A DNA stretch of 64,000 bases, from assembly GCF_001540865.1 (NCBI RefSeq), contig NC_033628.1, positions 2,906,818 through 2,970,817 on the forward strand, read 5' to 3'. The notes under the pieces are model-generated. The model had not been told where the DNA came from. It did not search any database and worked only from the letters and a program-made list of their open reading frames with translations. Shown piece by piece: positions 1 through 12,898 of the stretch; the stretch's first letter is position 1, and every line of letters begins with the position of its first letter. Source of the stretch: Ananas comosus (taxonomy: Eukaryota > Streptophyta > Magnoliopsida > Poales > Bromeliaceae). A program made the position numbers and the translations under genes.

Positions 1-117
1 ACACTCGAGTTATAATTAGTAAAGATATTCGTACATATTGACTTGTTCAACTCTGTCCTATTTTTAATTTGATGAACTACACCTAATGAATGAGGACACT
101 TTTTTTTTGTTTTTGTT

Positions 118-149
<32 letters not shown>

Positions 150-286
150 TTGACACATGGGGACACAAATAGAGCTAAAGGTGTCCGGAGTGTACTAGCA
201 AATAAAAAGGTAAAAATTTAATAGGGATATTAAATTTTCTTTATTTAAATGTTTGTATTATTACCCTAATTAATCATTAAAAAAAA

Positions 287-2464
287 ACTAATATAAGGAC
301 GCTTTTTAGACCACGTAATATAACAAATATTGACGCTTCAAAAAGCGTCGTCATATAAACCCTCCATTATATCAAATAATTTATTAAATAATAAATTTTA
401 CTATTATTTTTAGTTTTTCGACGTTTTAAAGCGTCAGAATTTTTAAAAATTCTGACATTTCACGGTATCAAAATATATTTTATTGGCGCTTTGTAGTAAC
501 CCTGGAATTCAGCATTTGAGACTTGTCGACAGCTTTGGAGAGTGTCGAGACAAGTCCGAGTACTATTGGTACGAAATAGACGCAAACTGGACTCAGCGGG
601 ACGCGAGAGTAGGAAGTTAGCATTGTAATCTGCAAATCGCAGATTTTCAGCAATTGGTACCGGTACCACACAGGGGCGTATCGGTACCCAGTGCATTTTT
701 CTGCACAGACTGCTCTCAGGTCGGCTATTCTACTGCGTGGTACCGGTACAGCATTGGTTTGGTACCAGTACACCAGGGTAAGTGAGGGGCTGTTTGTTCT
801 TTTGGCTGCCTCGTTGTTCTCATCCTTACCTACTTCCTTATATATATGTGGGAGAGCTGAGAGGAAAGTTTCTTGCTGTTCTTCTTCTCCTCTCTCTCTC
901 TAGCTTGGACCGTACGTGGAGAAGCTCTCGGGTTGAGTCGGATTGACGCCGACGTCGCGCCGCGGTGCCGTTCGAGCGTGCGTTCGTCGTGGTAGGGGAG
1001 GCCGGGCGAGCGTGTGGTTCCGCTTCTGTTGACTTCTCGCCGTAGTTAGACGCACTTTCGAGGTGGGTCAAAATGATGCTTACCGAATTCTACGGGTTTC
1101 CTTCTAATTCTATATATGTCGACAGCATGTGTTTTTAGCTTTGTTTAGTACATGGTTTAGCTCGATTTTCGGAACTGCATGCTTTTAAATGTGAATTGGA
1201 GCTTAGAAAAATTAGCTAAATTATACATGTTGGACTTGAATTTGACTTTGCAGAAAACTGACGTTTCTACACCGTCATTTGATCAAACTACCAGATTCAG
1301 CTCTATGAGCCGTAGCTTGTTTGTATCGCCGCAGTTTGTGGGCGGTGGATATCCAGAATAGTGTAGAATAATATTACGCTCGTGCTGGGATGCCGAGCTT
1401 AGTTTTACAGTATTGTTTAGACTGTTCCAGATTGTCGGGTGTCGTTGGGGTTGATGGTGGACCCAGATCGCTGTTTTTGCATCAGATTGTGGCGAGGGCA
1501 CGTGTGTTTTGGTTGTTAGACCCTGTTATTTGACTATAGCCTGTGAGAGAAGGATTGAGCTCGACAGAGACACGCTTGCATACTCTGTTGGGTAGCGCCC
1601 ACGAGTGCCACTCCAGAATCGGGCTTTGTGCGTTTGCGTTGGTGTCGTTGTGTCCTGATTGGACTTGATCTCCATTGACGACCTGGTTGGTGTCAGATAG
1701 TGTAACTTCGACAGGTGGGACGGGTGTGTTCATAGTCCCTAGTGAGATTGGGTTAGGATTTACATTTTCTACAGATTGTTGTGTTAGAGTATGATAATAT
1801 AGTGGCATTTAGCTGTAGATTTGTTTCAACTTTTCTTACTATCCCTGCTTACTTTTGTAGAGTTAGTGGGTGAACCGTTGAGATCGGTAGCGGTACCCAC
1901 TGAGGACTACTTTTTTTTGCAGTAGTTCTCACATCCAGTTGTTGAAATCTTTTGTAGAGCCTTCTTCTTCGGCTGCTGCTGCTGCTGCTGAGTCTGATCG
2001 TGGAAAGGGTGTTGCGAGTTAGAGCCCTTCCTAACGAGTTGCTGAGCTAGAGAAGTACCAGTTACAGATAGTTGTAGTTTTTGAGTTTTTACACATACTG
2101 TGTTGTATCTCGCTGGAGCGAGCTTTTTGTACACCTGGATTCGATGTATGTATAGTGAACTTTTGTTTTATTTTTATTCTCTTTTAGCAGCCTATACTAC
2201 TGGTTGTAGTATTGTATGATTACAGATACAGCTATCGCTTCGTATACAGGAAAAATTCCTTTGTATACGGTGAATTTGTCAGCGTGCCCGGAGAAACGAG
2301 TAATCCGGGGCGTAACACGCTTGGTATAAGTGTCGGTTTATACGTGACGACTCTTAATTTGCTGACGCTTTCAAAAGTGATTGTAGATTATATTGGGATA
2401 TTTTTAACCATTGTTAAATATTAAAAAAAATGTGTCCTTAAATGTAATTATATTTTTGTAGTAA
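287..2464. mobile_element. Degenerate CACTA-like non-autonomous element, split by a solo LTR
   Basis: Short direct and inverted copies of a GACGCTTT/AAAGCGTC motif lie on both sides of the solo LTR at 492-2,317 (for example 299-348, 419-435 and 2,318-2,380). The outer ends are weakly inverted: a left end near 287 reading AACTAATATAAGGACGC and a right end whose complement reads ACTACAAAAATATAATT. Subterminal repeats of this kind are typical of CACTA elements. The ends are decayed and no target duplication is clear, so the class is an inference. Positions 1-286 are AT-rich with a long poly-T run (121-147) and nothing else recognisable. Confidence 0.4.
492..2317 (+). mobile_element. Solo LTR, family L1 (gypsy-like ends), 5-bp TSD CGCTT
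   Basis: The segment begins TGTAGTAACCCTGG and ends GGGGCGTAACA. The pentamer CGCTT sits immediately outside both ends (487-491 and 2,318-2,322), so this is a complete LTR with no internal region, the product of LTR-LTR recombination. A second copy lies at 12,899-14,851. TGTARY...CCTGG starts and GTAACA ends recall the Tekay/Del group of Ty3-gypsy elements, but there is no internal sequence to confirm this. A TATA-like stretch near 837-848 is the likely LTR promoter. The U3 part carries several TACCGGTA-type palindromes (657-775). ORFs inside are shadows. Confidence 0.85.
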
Positions 2465-2560
2465 TTTAGTATAAAATGAATCTAAACATAAATTTATATG
2501 AATGTAAAAAGTATGTGAAACTAATTCACCGATCGAGAGAGTTTAGGACTGTCTCCTGTA

Positions 2561-2789
2561 GAATTGAGCTAGAATACTTTTAGAATTATCACCCCTTTGG
2601 TGCTATTAGGTTTTTAGCCCTTGGATCTACTCCTTGATTACTAATAACCCTTAAATCAAACACTATTCCACATACCACCACCTACCACCACTTAGCACTC
2701 TTATCTCAACCTTACATCCATCCATCTAATGGCTAAAAACTCAAAAGTACCACCTTTATGGTGCTTTTGAGAGTATTCTAGCTCTACTC
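2561..2789. mobile_element. F1 hairpin MITE, short body (copy a), TSD GTCTCCTGTA
   Basis: The ends read GAATTGAGCTAGAATACT and, on the complement, GAGTAGAGCTAGAATACT. The 10-mer GTCTCCTGTA flanks both sides (2,551-2,560 and 2,790-2,799), which fits Mutator-like insertion. The body contains the TTTTTAGCCCTTGGATCT stretch shared with copies j and k. No coding capacity. Confidence 0.85.
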
Positions 2790-3007
2790 GTCTCCTGTAA
2801 CATATTATATAATTTCACTTATATTAACATTCTCTTTGAACCGAAAAAAAAAAAAAAAATCATTTTGTTCGTTGTTTGGATGTTCCAAAGAGAGAGAGAG
2901 AGAGAAAAGAAACCAAAAAAAAAAAAAAAAGATAACTGGGTTATCTTCCTTACTTCCTATCCAAAATCAAAAAGAGAATATATATATATAAATATATATA
3001 TATAAAG

Positions 3008-3047
3008 AGAGAGAGAGAGAGAGAGAGAGGAAGAGAGAGAGAGAGGA
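3008..3047. repeat. GA-rich microsatellite
   Basis: An imperfect (GA)n tract that directly follows an AT-rich tract and abuts F1 copy b. Confidence 0.9.
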
Positions 3048-3583
3048 GAGCTAGACTCCTATGCTTTTGAAAAGTACGGAGGCCTCCGTACTTGTAAGTT
3101 TTTTCAATGATGGGACCATCTGATTGGCGATCGGTTCCGTTAAACATGATCTACGCTATTGGAACTATTTAGAAACAAATTTCAATAATTTTTTGACTTC
3201 GTTTGCTAGTGAACGAGTAGCCTCAAATGAACGGCTGAAAATAAAAATCTCATAAAAAACAGTGATAAATGACTCAAATTTCAAATCGAAGTAATTGTTC
3301 TTGCTCTTGATATTAAGTAGAATTTTCTATTAAAATTTCATATAATTTGGATATCTTCTACACCGTTGAACTTAAAAACGTGCCACATCGGCCGTTAAAA
3401 TAGTCATTTTTTGAGACCATGTGATCGCTTGTAAAATGATGTCGAAAAATTTTGAAATTTGGTTTCTAGATAGTTCCAATAGCATAAATTTTGCCTAACA
3501 GAGCCGATCATCGAATTGGATGTCCTATCATCGAAAACAACTTATAATACGGAGGCCTCCGTACTTTTGAAAGCACGGGAGAC

Positions 3584-3587
<4 letters not shown>
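3048..3587. mobile_element. F1 hairpin MITE, long body (copy b)
   Basis: About 250-bp left and right arms are mutual reverse complements, so the strand folds into one long hairpin. Each end carries a nearly perfect terminal palindrome, AGTACGGAGGCCTCCGTACT on the left and its partner at about 3,548-3,566. Next comes the conserved arm with a GATGATGGGA/GGCGATCGGTTCCGTTAAAC-type block. It abuts TA/GA microsatellites, so a target duplication cannot be read. Confidence 0.8.

Positions 3588-3589
<2 letters not shown>

Positions 3590-3656
<67 letters not shown>
3590..3656. repeat. (TA)n microsatellite between F1 copies b and c
   Basis: An uninterrupted TA dinucleotide run of more than 60 bases, bounded by F1 elements on both sides. 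Confidence 0.95.
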
Positions 3657-3657
<1 letters not shown>

Positions 3658-3659
<2 letters not shown>

Positions 3660-3887
3660 GGGCTCCTATGCTTTTAAAAGTACCAAGTTATTGGTGCTCG
3701 TAAGTTTTTGGCCTTTAGATTAATGCATGTGCGGTTAGGATGATGTGGGCCCCCTAGGGTTGAGTGGGTGGTTGGTTGAATAGTATAATCTAACGGATAA
3801 AAATGATTAAAGGCAGAGATCTAACGGTAAAAAATTTGCAAGCACCAAATGCTTGGTGCTTTTACAAGCACCATAGCCGGACTCTAT
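3658..3887. mobile_element. F1 hairpin MITE, short body (copy c)
   Basis: The ends are TTGGGCTCCTATGCTTTT and, on the complement, GAGTCCGGCTATGGTGCTT. TA microsatellite lies on both sides. The body resembles copy e (gttgagtggt, taacggataaaaatg). Confidence 0.75.
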
Positions 3888-3896
3888 ATATATATA

Positions 3897-4436
3897 GAGC
3901 TAGGCTCCTACACTTTCGAAAGTACGGGACTTCCGTACTTGTAAGTTGTTTTCGATGATGGGACATCCAATTTGGCGATCGGTTCCGTTAAACTTGATCT
4001 ACGCTATTGGAACTATTTAGAAACCAAATTTTATAATATTTTGACTTCGTTTGTCTAGTGAACGAGTAGCCTCAAAATGAACGGCTGAAAATAAAAATCT
4101 CATAAAAAATAGTGATAAAGAACTCAAATTTTAAATCGTAAGTATTGATCTTGCTACTGATGTTAAGTAGAATTTTCTATTAAATTTTTATGTAATTTGA
4201 AAACTTTTACACCGTGAACATAAAAACGTGCCACATCGGCCGTTAAAATAGTTATTTTGGAGACCTTTTGATCACTTGGTAAATGATGTAAAAAAATTAT
4301 AAAATTTGGTTTCTAGATATATAGTTACAATAGGGTAGATTATACTTAACGGAGCCGATCATCGAATCGGATGTCCTATTATCGAAAACAACTTACAAGC
4401 ACGAAGGTCTCCATACTTTCGAAAGTACAGAAGACT

Positions 4437-4439
<3 letters not shown>
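3897..4439. mobile_element. F1 hairpin MITE, long body (copy d)
   Basis: Long inverted arms closely related to copy b. The terminal module is changed to CTTTCGAAAGTACGGGA on the left and the matching CTTTCGAAAGTATGGAG on the complement of the right end. It sits in TA microsatellite. Confidence 0.8.
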
Positions 4440-4470
<31 letters not shown>

Positions 4471-4475
<5 letters not shown>

Positions 4476-4723
4476 TAGGCTGGAATACTATTAATAGTAA
4501 AATGCTCTTTTTACTATCAAGTTTTTAACCCTTGGATGAAAAATTGTAAGGTCAAGATGATATTAGTCGGTTAGAGTTGAGTGGTCCCTTAGGGTTGAGT
4601 GGTCCCCACTGGGTTATAGTATTTAATCCAATGGTTAGAAATAATGAAAAGAGTTGATCCAAAGGCTAAAAAACTGGTAGCAACAATGAAATTTTGCTAC
4701 TAATAGTAGCCCAGTCCAACTCT
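4471..4723. mobile_element. F1 hairpin MITE, short body (copy e)
   Basis: The ends carry the module TACTATTAATAGTAAAAT, matched at the right by the complement of ATTTTGCTACTAATAGTA. The body matches copies c and g. TA microsatellite flanks both sides. Confidence 0.75.
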
Positions 4724-4744
4724 ATATATATATATATATATATA

Positions 4745-5298
4745 ATGAGGCTATTATGCTTCTGGAAGCACGGAGCCTTGCCGTCGTTTTCTGGTTGATG
4801 TTGCGCTTTTCGAATCGTCGATCGGCTCCGTGTAAACTTGAATTTAGAGTATTTGAAGTATCGTAAAAATAAATTTTGCAATTTTGCGATATCATATTGC
4901 ATCAGTGAACTAAGGGGCTCAAAATCAACGGCTGAAAAAGTAAAAATCTTACAAAACATGATAATATTGACATTAAAATTTTAGATCAAAGATATTGATC
5001 TTGTTTATATAGATATAAAGAATTCTATCAAACAATTTCACAAGTGATTGATATTTCTAGATCGTTAAACTTGCACAAACGGCTCACAGCACACGGCCAT
5101 TAAATTATTGATTTTTGAGTCCCTTCGATCACATAGGTAAAATGATATCGAAAAATCATAAAATTTATTTTCAGGTATTTTCAAATATTCTAGATCAAGT
5201 TTAAACGGAGCCGAATCGACGATTCGAAAGTCGCAATATCGAAAACGACCTGTGAGTACGAAAGGCTCCGGGTCCAGAAGCATAGTAACATCACTCCT
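4745..5298. mobile_element. F1 hairpin MITE, long body (copy f)
   Basis: Inverted arms meet near 5,020. The terminal module is GCTTCTGGAAGCACGGAGCC, with a decayed partner at 5,255-5,285 on the right. The conserved block GGCTCCGTNNAAACTTGA occurs in both arms. TA microsatellite lies on the left. Confidence 0.75.
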
Positions 5299-5716
5299 AT
5301 AATATATACTAAATACATATATACTATTGTATCATCCTATTAAGCTAGAGCATCGACAATGTTGCATAAAATACAGATCACATAATTGCATGCGCGATGA
5401 TCAATGATTTGTGTCAAGTTATTATTATTTATTATTATTATTAATTATTATAATATTTATTATTATTATATATTATTATTTAAAAGTATATTATCTGTTT
5501 TGTTTTTATAAAATAAATTTAGTTGATGTTTTTTTGTTTTTTTGTTAGTGACTTTTCTTAATCCGAGGCAAATTTATGTTATATAATTAACAGATATACT
5601 TAATCCAGAAGCAATAAATGATTGTCACGCGAGTAATAATGAGATAGGAAAGTAAATCAACAATTGAGAGCAATTATTAACTTTCGGAAGTATATAATAA
5701 ATAAATAATAAAATAA

Positions 5717-5797
<81 letters not shown>

Positions 5798-7196
5798 GAA
5801 CCATTAACATATATACTTGAATGCAATTATTATTAGAATTATTATCAGTTAGTTTTTGACAATATCCATAATCGAACCAAAATCGCCAATTTCAGTTTAT
5901 TTTGGTTCGATTTTAATTATATATAATTTTAAAATTTTACAATAAAACGTTTTAATTTATTTTTAAATTGAAAACTTAAAATATCAACTCATAATATATA
6001 TTTTCATATGCTTTTGTGTGTATATATATATATATGTACGTACCTAATGAGTGTGTGTACTAATATTTAATACAAAGCTATCATTTGATACACCAAGTAA
6101 TTGAAACCCAAAAATCATCTGATTAATTAAAAATTAAACAAATTAACTGGTACATCATATATTCAAACTATTTTTAAAAATTCAAGTATTCAAACTTACA
6201 AGCAAAATCAAAACCAAACTTAAATTTTAAATTTGGTCATTTTAATTTATCTTATAATTCAAATCGAACTGAATCACACCACCACAAACCGATTAATCTA
6301 CAAATCAAAATATTGCGCGGATATTATTTTAAAAAATAATCTTTTTGATGTATTTTTTGTTCATTTTTGTTTAAACAATAGGCGTTTAATTTTGCGTGAC
6401 ACATTTTATTTTGGTTTCTTAAACATAATTTATACGTTGTAGCAATTTAATGGTTGTAAATTTTGTAATTTTTCTCACAAAAATGAGCTACTGTTGCAGT
6501 CGCATTCATGAAAATTTAGTTTTACATCATTTTCTCAAAATAAAGTTTTAGGATTTAGGAATCTTTCATACAATGAGAGCTATGTTTAGGGAGGGAAAAA
6601 AAAGTAACTAATATATATACTCAATTATATCATCCTTTAACATCTTATTTGTTATCTTTTTTTCTTTTTTTTTTTGAGGTGAATATTAACTCACTAGAAC
6701 CTGCTAAATAATTCAAGCATATGTCATAAGAAAAAAAAAACAAAGTGGTCTCTTTCTTTTAGCTTTCACTTGTGAATCAGGACTTGTCCAACCAACCAAG
6801 GGAGAGAGTGATGAGAATTAACCAAACTCTTGCTTCAATTTACCATTTATTTTGTGATGATTTTATACACTGAAAAAGCCAGAAAAGTATTTACTTTATA
6901 CCATTCAAATTCTTCATGTTTATGCAAAAAAAATTTTGTCTAAATTCTTGTTGGATCATTGGTACTAAATATTAATCTCAAAAACTCGAGCTGTTAAAAA
7001 AATACAACAAATTTATTTAAAACGTACAGACACAGCGCCTACAGGTCTTGATTGTGATTCGGCCCAACTAACCTTATGCCACTTCGAACATGACTTGGCT
7101 AACCCAACGTCACGCCATTTGAACGTGACTTGGCTCAGCCTAACCTCTCGCTACAAGACAGAATACTGGCCTCTTTAAACTAACAATCCGACAAAT
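5299..7196. other. AT-rich intergenic DNA with ATT and TA microsatellites
   Basis: No gene, RNA or bounded element is recognised. It holds an ATT/TTA-rich tract (5,424-5,480) and a long (TA)n tract (5,727-5,793). ORFs here are low-complexity translations of these repeats. Confidence 0.6.
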
Positions 7197-7393
7197 GCTA
7201 TCAGAGTAGAAGGTTCTGAGTTCGAATTACGTCAGACTCCTAACATTATTATTTTCTTTTTATTTAATTCAAGTCCACATCATGAGTCTAGCGAAAAATC
7301 TTAAGCTCAGAAGTGAGGGCGAGTGTTAAATATAAAAATATTTAAATACCGTTCTCTACGGACTTATAATGACAATTTCGTATTATTTAACAC
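7197..7393 (+). mobile_element. Partial TRIM element (T1 family): internal region plus 3' LTR
   Basis: The internal part contains TCAGAGTAGAAGG, the remnant of a tRNA-Met primer-binding site, and AATTCAAGTCCACATCA, both shared with 36,136-36,263. The 3' LTR runs from TGTTAAATATAAAAAT (7,325) to ATTTAACA (7,393). The 5' LTR is not recognisable. Confidence 0.6.
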
Positions 7394-7456
7394 AAACTAT
7401 CAAAAATATTCATTTAAAATACTTTAGCTGTAACAATTGGCCATAGACCAACTAGG

Positions 7457-8065
7457 CAGGGGTGTAAACGAGCCGAACACGAGCGAGCTCGGGTCGGCTC
7501 GTGTTCGGCTCGTTAATAAACGCAGTCGAACACAGAGCTGGGCTCGTTGAAAGCATCGACCGAAAATCCAAAGCTCGTTTCGGCTCGTTTATTAACTGAG
7601 CCGAACACAAGAACTGGGCCTACGAGCTGCCAGCAGCGACAATAAATTAAAAAAGGATTAAATTAAATATATATAAAAAAATAAATTTATAAAATCTTAT
7701 CCATTAGACTTTGATCTAATAGTTGAAACTTTACATATAAATGAGTCTTTTTATAATTAAGCTCGCATTTATATTTTTATTTTGCTAAAATTTAAATAAT
7801 AAAAATATATATTATATATAATTATTTATTTATATATAAAAATATAAATTAAATAAATTATATAAATATAAAATATATGTATTCGAACTGTTATCGAGCT
7901 GAACACGAGCGAGCTGACCCCAGCTTGTGTTCGACTCGTTTATTAAACGAGCTAAAAAATTCAGCTTTTGTTCGGCTCGTTTACTAAATGAGCAAGCCGA
8001 TCTCGAGTTCATTTCGAGCCGAACACGAGCTGGCTCGCGAACATCGAGTTGGATTGCCACCCCTA
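7457..8065. mobile_element. hAT-type MITE, 8-bp TSD CAACTAGG
   Basis: It starts CAGGGGTGTAAACG and ends TTGCCACCCCTA. The octamer CAACTAGG lies directly outside both ends (7,449-7,456 and 8,066-8,073). An 8-bp target duplication and a CAGGGGTG terminus are the hAT signature. The interior is a set of inverted GAGCCGAACACGAGC / GCTCGTGTTCGGCTC units around an AT-rich centre. The overlapping ORFs are shadows. Confidence 0.9.
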
Positions 8066-9629
8066 CAACTAGGTGGTCATTCATTTTACCTTTATATATA
8101 ATGCCATCCAAATTTTCTTACATCTTAATTTTGTTCCATATATAATTTTCACCTCTATTTCCATTAATTATTCTTCCTTTTGTTTTGATGAGCAATAATA
8201 ACAACAAAGCAATGTTCTAGATATAATCACATCAACAAAATCTAGAAAAGGATTTCCAGCTTGGCCATGTTCATCAATTGGATATATATGTGGTCCTAAT
8301 CCTATTCTTTAATTAATAATAGGGGCCATGCACCAATCCTTGTACAAAAAGCCATGTGACTTTTAATGAAAATAAATAAATGAAATGTATCCAAATCATC
8401 ATAGGTCACCCTAAAATTCAATTGGTGCAAATCATGGCTACCTTTTGGGAAAGAGGAAAAAAAGAAATGTTTGGTATTTGCATTTTGGTGGTTGTAATAT
8501 GATTGCTTATATTACAACAAAACTTTTAGGATAATATTTTAAAGGAAAAACTTTAAATGCTCTTCGCTGTTGTTTCGTACTTTTTTTTTTATTTTAGTAT
8601 TCTATAATTTAAAATGTATCAATTTAGTATCTCGTGATTTCATTTTTCTTTTCAATTTAAAATGTATTAATTTTTTTCATTAAATCAGTAACGTCAAAGT
8701 TAAAACTAAAAGTTACTAAAATGAATATTCGATAAACCTATGTGGGGTATCTGAAGTTTTTGCATATAATTTAACGAAATATTAACAAAAGAGCTGAAGA
8801 AAAAAAAAAATGAAACCATAGATACTAAATTGATACACTTTAAACCACAAGTTACTAAAGTAAGAAAGTACGAAAATTTACTCTATTTTAAAAAATAAAT
8901 ATTTTTATTTTTACAATAATTTATATTTTAAGATAGAGAGAAGTTAAAAAAATATTGTATTTAGTTGATATTTTTCTTATTTCTAGAATAATTAAAATTA
9001 TACTTGGTTGTTTTCTTAAGAATTGGAAAAAAATGCGGTGCAAAGAACACGGCTAAAGTGGAGTCTGAGACAAAGAATAAACCGAACAATAGTTTATTTC
9101 AAAGAGCGGAGAAATAGCTCATAACAAGTTATTTCTAAATGATATAAAATAATTTGATTTCATTAGAATAAATTATTGCGATCAAATTTAGCTGTGTTTA
9201 ATTAGCATAATACATAAAATAAAATGCTCTATTCTTGGATTATTTTGTTACCAAAATGCAGTTTTACTAGATTTTACAAAAGAACATATAATTTTGTTGA
9301 GCTTTTGTACTCTACTTAATTTCTCTCCATGGAAATATTCTAGAAAGAATTAACTGAGTTGTTTTATTTATTAATTAATAACTACTAACCCCCTTGAAAA
9401 ATTTAGTCTTTTATAAATTATGAAAAAAACCTTGCAACATAGTTATAAATACAAATAATACATCACTTGTCATGGGAAAGTGATATTTTATGTCTAAAAT
9501 AAAACATTCTTTTTCCAATATCAAATTAGAAGATTTCTATTCACTAAAAATCATCCAAAATATGAACCAAGCGTGCATGTGATTGCTACATATGATTGCT
9601 TAAGAGGATAGGAAGGAATATTTTAAGTA
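8066..9629. other. AT-rich intergenic DNA with one decayed F3 MITE (~8,538-8,890)
   Basis: About 8,538-8,890 shows the F3 pattern: GGAAAAACTTTAAATG at the left, ACTAAAGTAAGAAAGTACG at the right, and internal AAATTGATACACTTTAAACC. Its ends are too decayed to fix a target duplication. The rest is AT-rich with nothing recognised. Confidence 0.5.
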
Positions 9630-10052
9630 GGGTTTTTTTTTGCAATTAGCCCTCTGGAAAAAACTTATTTTAAAAATAGCCCCAGCAAATTTAAATTTGC
9701 AAAAATGGTCATGATTTTACCACACAGGCGCCACATCAACGCCACGTGGATGTGTTGGGGCGTTAAGTTGAACACGAACGCGCTGAATGGTTCACCGTGT
9801 TCCATACTTATCTTTTTCATAATACGTATATTTTTTCTTTCCTTTTTCTTTCTCCAGACACGGTGAACTATTCACCGTGTCTAAACACAGTGAATGGTTC
9901 ACCGTATTTAACTTAACTATCTAGCCCAGCCCGGCCCTCATGGCGCTGATATGGTGCCTGCGTGGCAAGACCAAGACCATTTTGCAAATTTAAATTTACC
10001 AGGTCTATTTTTAAAATAATTTTTTTGGCAGGGGACTAATTGCAAAAAGGCC
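9630..10052. mobile_element. F2 palindrome-array MITE (copy A), 9-bp TSD TTTTAAGTA
   Basis: It begins GGGTTTTTTTTTGC and ends GCAAAAAGGCC. TTTTAAGTA flanks both ends (9,621-9,629 and 10,053-10,061). Inside are a CACGTGG block near 9,742 and three GGTGAA...TTCACC palindromes or half-palindromes (about 9,780-9,910). Confidence 0.85.
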
Positions 10053-11802
10053 TTTTAAGTACCATTTGTCTCATTAATTACATATATTTTTAGGGTTTCA
10101 TAGAAACAACTAGAAAAACAAAGATTCTTCTAGTTAGTGTACTCACCTAATGATTAATTCTGATTTTTTTAAAAAAATTAATTAAGCTAACAAATAATTA
10201 ATAGTGTTTTAGTATCTTATTTTCATTATTTTTGAGACCGCTTGATAGGCTTACGACTTGAATTTAAATTAAATGAAGGGAGATAATGAATCGTGTTTTT
10301 ATATATTTTATATTCAATAATAATTTTACTTTACTCATTATCTCTATTGCAAGTACTACATAAAAGATTTAATGGCTGATATTTGAGATTCTAAATTTAA
10401 AATTTAATTGCTCTATATTTTTAGCTAAATTTATTTTTTAAAATATAAATAAGACAATCTTATTAAAACATAACTTAAGACGTAGTTGGCTAACGGCTCA
10501 ATAGTTGTTATTTGAGATTTTTAGTTTGAAACACAATTGCTTCATGTATATTTTAAGCTAAATTTATTTTTAAAAAGTAAAAAGTATACATAACTTAACT
10601 GAACTATAGAGCCGACTCAAAGTGGTCCATCATTAAGATAAGTTCTGCATGCTTTACCTTTTTTTAGAAAAAATTAAATAAAGCATATAACTCTCTCTCT
10701 CTCAAAAAAAATAAAATAAAATAATTTCCAAGTTGGTCCCCAAACTTTGGCCTCACTTTCAATTGTGTCCTTATAATTTTAATTATATATAATAATTAAA
10801 TCAGCTTATGTTGTACAATGTTAGGTAATGGAATAACAAGGGATAAATTACTTTACTATACAAACACATTAAAAGTTTAGAAAAATATTTTATCCTAGCT
10901 AATAAAATGGATTATCTCATTGCATTTTTCTTAGAAGCAGGGTGACAAAAAATCTGTCCTCATTAAGATAAGTAAATTTTCATGTGAAAACACTAGTCAT
11001 GCTAACATTGTGACTTCAATTTTTTTTAACACTTCTGCAAAAGCTCTAATTAATTGAGAAAAATAAATATTATGAACCACATTTAATTATTATCCCCTCT
11101 CATCTATATCTATATCTATTTCTTTACATTAATCTTCATGGCTAAATCCTACATGTACGTACTCTCTTAATTTGGAAAAGAGCGGGACCTACTTTTTTTT
11201 TTTTCTCATTTTCTTTCTTTTTTCTCATTTGATTATTGTGTTATAGAAATAATTTTAATCGCCTATTTGCATGATATGTGACTTCTCTTGAATAAGGTTT
11301 AATAGTTTTGTTGAACGATTAAATTATTTTCATTATAATTTTACTTTTTAAAAGTATTTGTCTACAATATAGACTATATTTACTATTTTTGTACTAAACT
11401 TATATTTTATTCTTTACAAATTTTTACTTTAACTGTATCTACCCGCCGTAACGCGCAAATCGATCACTAAAACACATGATTTAATGCGGTTAGAAATATT
11501 AATTAAGTATCCAAACCAACCCCCATCACCATGCATTACCATGCATGCTATTATTTGGCTTTATTGAATTGCATGCTTAATTTGTCCTTGCACTAATCTT
11601 TCAATGTTCTTTATTATTTTTTAGCTCAATGATTACAAATTTAAGCAAAGTACAAACTTTGTTAGGCATAGTGCGAAAATATAATATTTTTTTTATTTTT
11701 ATAAATAATATTTTATTATACATAGAGTAATAAATTAACTAAAATATTTTTTGTAAGTTTATCAAAGAAGTATATTTTTCTATATTAGTATTTAAATATT
11801 CT
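10053..11802. other. AT-rich intergenic DNA, possible old SINE relics
   Basis: No gene is seen. Two stretches around 10,375-10,440 and 10,495-10,580 resemble each other and the middle of the SINE family described below (TTTGAGATT...AGCTAAATTTATTTTT), so they may be old, diverged SINE copies. The remainder is AT-rich. Confidence 0.4.
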
Positions 11803-11819
11803 TTTTATGACACTATTTT

Positions 11820-11965
11820 TTTATAGAAGCAGTTAGCATTCTACCCGCGTCGATTATTTCTTTTAGAAATAAACTTAGCTAGAAATATGAATCAACTAGT
11901 ATTCGAACTTGAAATTTCAGATATCAACTACCAAACTCTTTGCAACTTGCGCTAGGAATAGTCGG
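11820..11965 (-). mobile_element. tRNA-derived SINE (family S1), 17-bp TSD
   Basis: On the minus strand it reads 5' GACTATTCCTAGCGCAAG, a box-B-like TTCGAATACTAG, then CTAAGTTTATTTCTAA and a 3' A-rich tail. TTTTATGACACTATTTT occurs directly at both ends (11,803-11,819 and 11,966-11,982), the mark of LINE-mediated insertion. Other copies are at 53,057-53,224 and 53,510-53,660. Confidence 0.8.
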
Positions 11966-11982
11966 TTTTATGACACTATTTT

Positions 11983-12898
11983 AAATTAAAAAAACAACAA
12001 TCTTACACTTCAATAGTTTCATCAAAAATTTTTTATATACTAAACTATAGAATTATTAGCCAATTTGCATAAAAAATTTATAAATTTTCAGCATTTGCAT
12101 TAGTGGACCGTCTTTTTCGATTTTTCATATTCGGTTCGAATTTTTTGCCAACTGGCGAAAATACCTCTCGTCTCCCAACGCTCACTCGTACGCTCACATA
12201 CGTATACCTTATTGTACGATGTCTGGACGGACATTGAAAAAATATGATGTAAAATGATATAAATGATCATCGAGGCAAAGCGGGCTTAAATGTAAAATAA
12301 AAGGCGAATATAAAAATCGAAACATTCATTTCATATCCTTTCTTTCGAGCACGAATATTTCACTTTTATTATATTAATTTTTTGGGGCAATTACTTATAT
12401 ATTCCTGAAAAATTTTCGACTTTCTGATTTATTTCTCTTAAAAAGGTAATATTAAATTTTTTTTTTGTTCCAAGTTATTTCAAATATATTTATAGAGTTA
12501 AATTCTATTAATGAATTATTAGCAATAAAGTTACATATGTGGAATTACTATTTTGACCTTTCAAATGTACTTCGATACCATCACTAGTTTTTCTTATTTG
12601 CCCTAAAATTAGGGGCAAAAAAAATATTTTAATTTTTGGTCTTTTCAAATATAATCCTCTAACATCACCAACTTTTATTATTCGCCCTTAAGTTAAGAAC
12701 AAAAAAGGTATTTTGATTTTTTAAATTTTGGTAGACATTTAACTCATATTTAACCTGAAATAACTTAATGGTAGTAACTGCGAAAGTATTTTTGAATAAC
12801 GAAGGAACATATGATGAGTATATTAGAAATAAAAAAAAAGTACGAGTAAATTAGATATTTTTAAAAGTTTGATAGATATATAGATAATTATCCCTAAT
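11983..12898. other. AT-rich DNA with one end of a foldback family (12,060-12,165)
   Basis: 12,060-12,165 (CCAATTTGCATAAAAAATTT ... GACCGTCTTTTTCGATTTTT) matches the left end of the foldback element at 49,523. The matching right end is not found nearby, so this is a fragment. Nothing else is recognised. Confidence 0.5.
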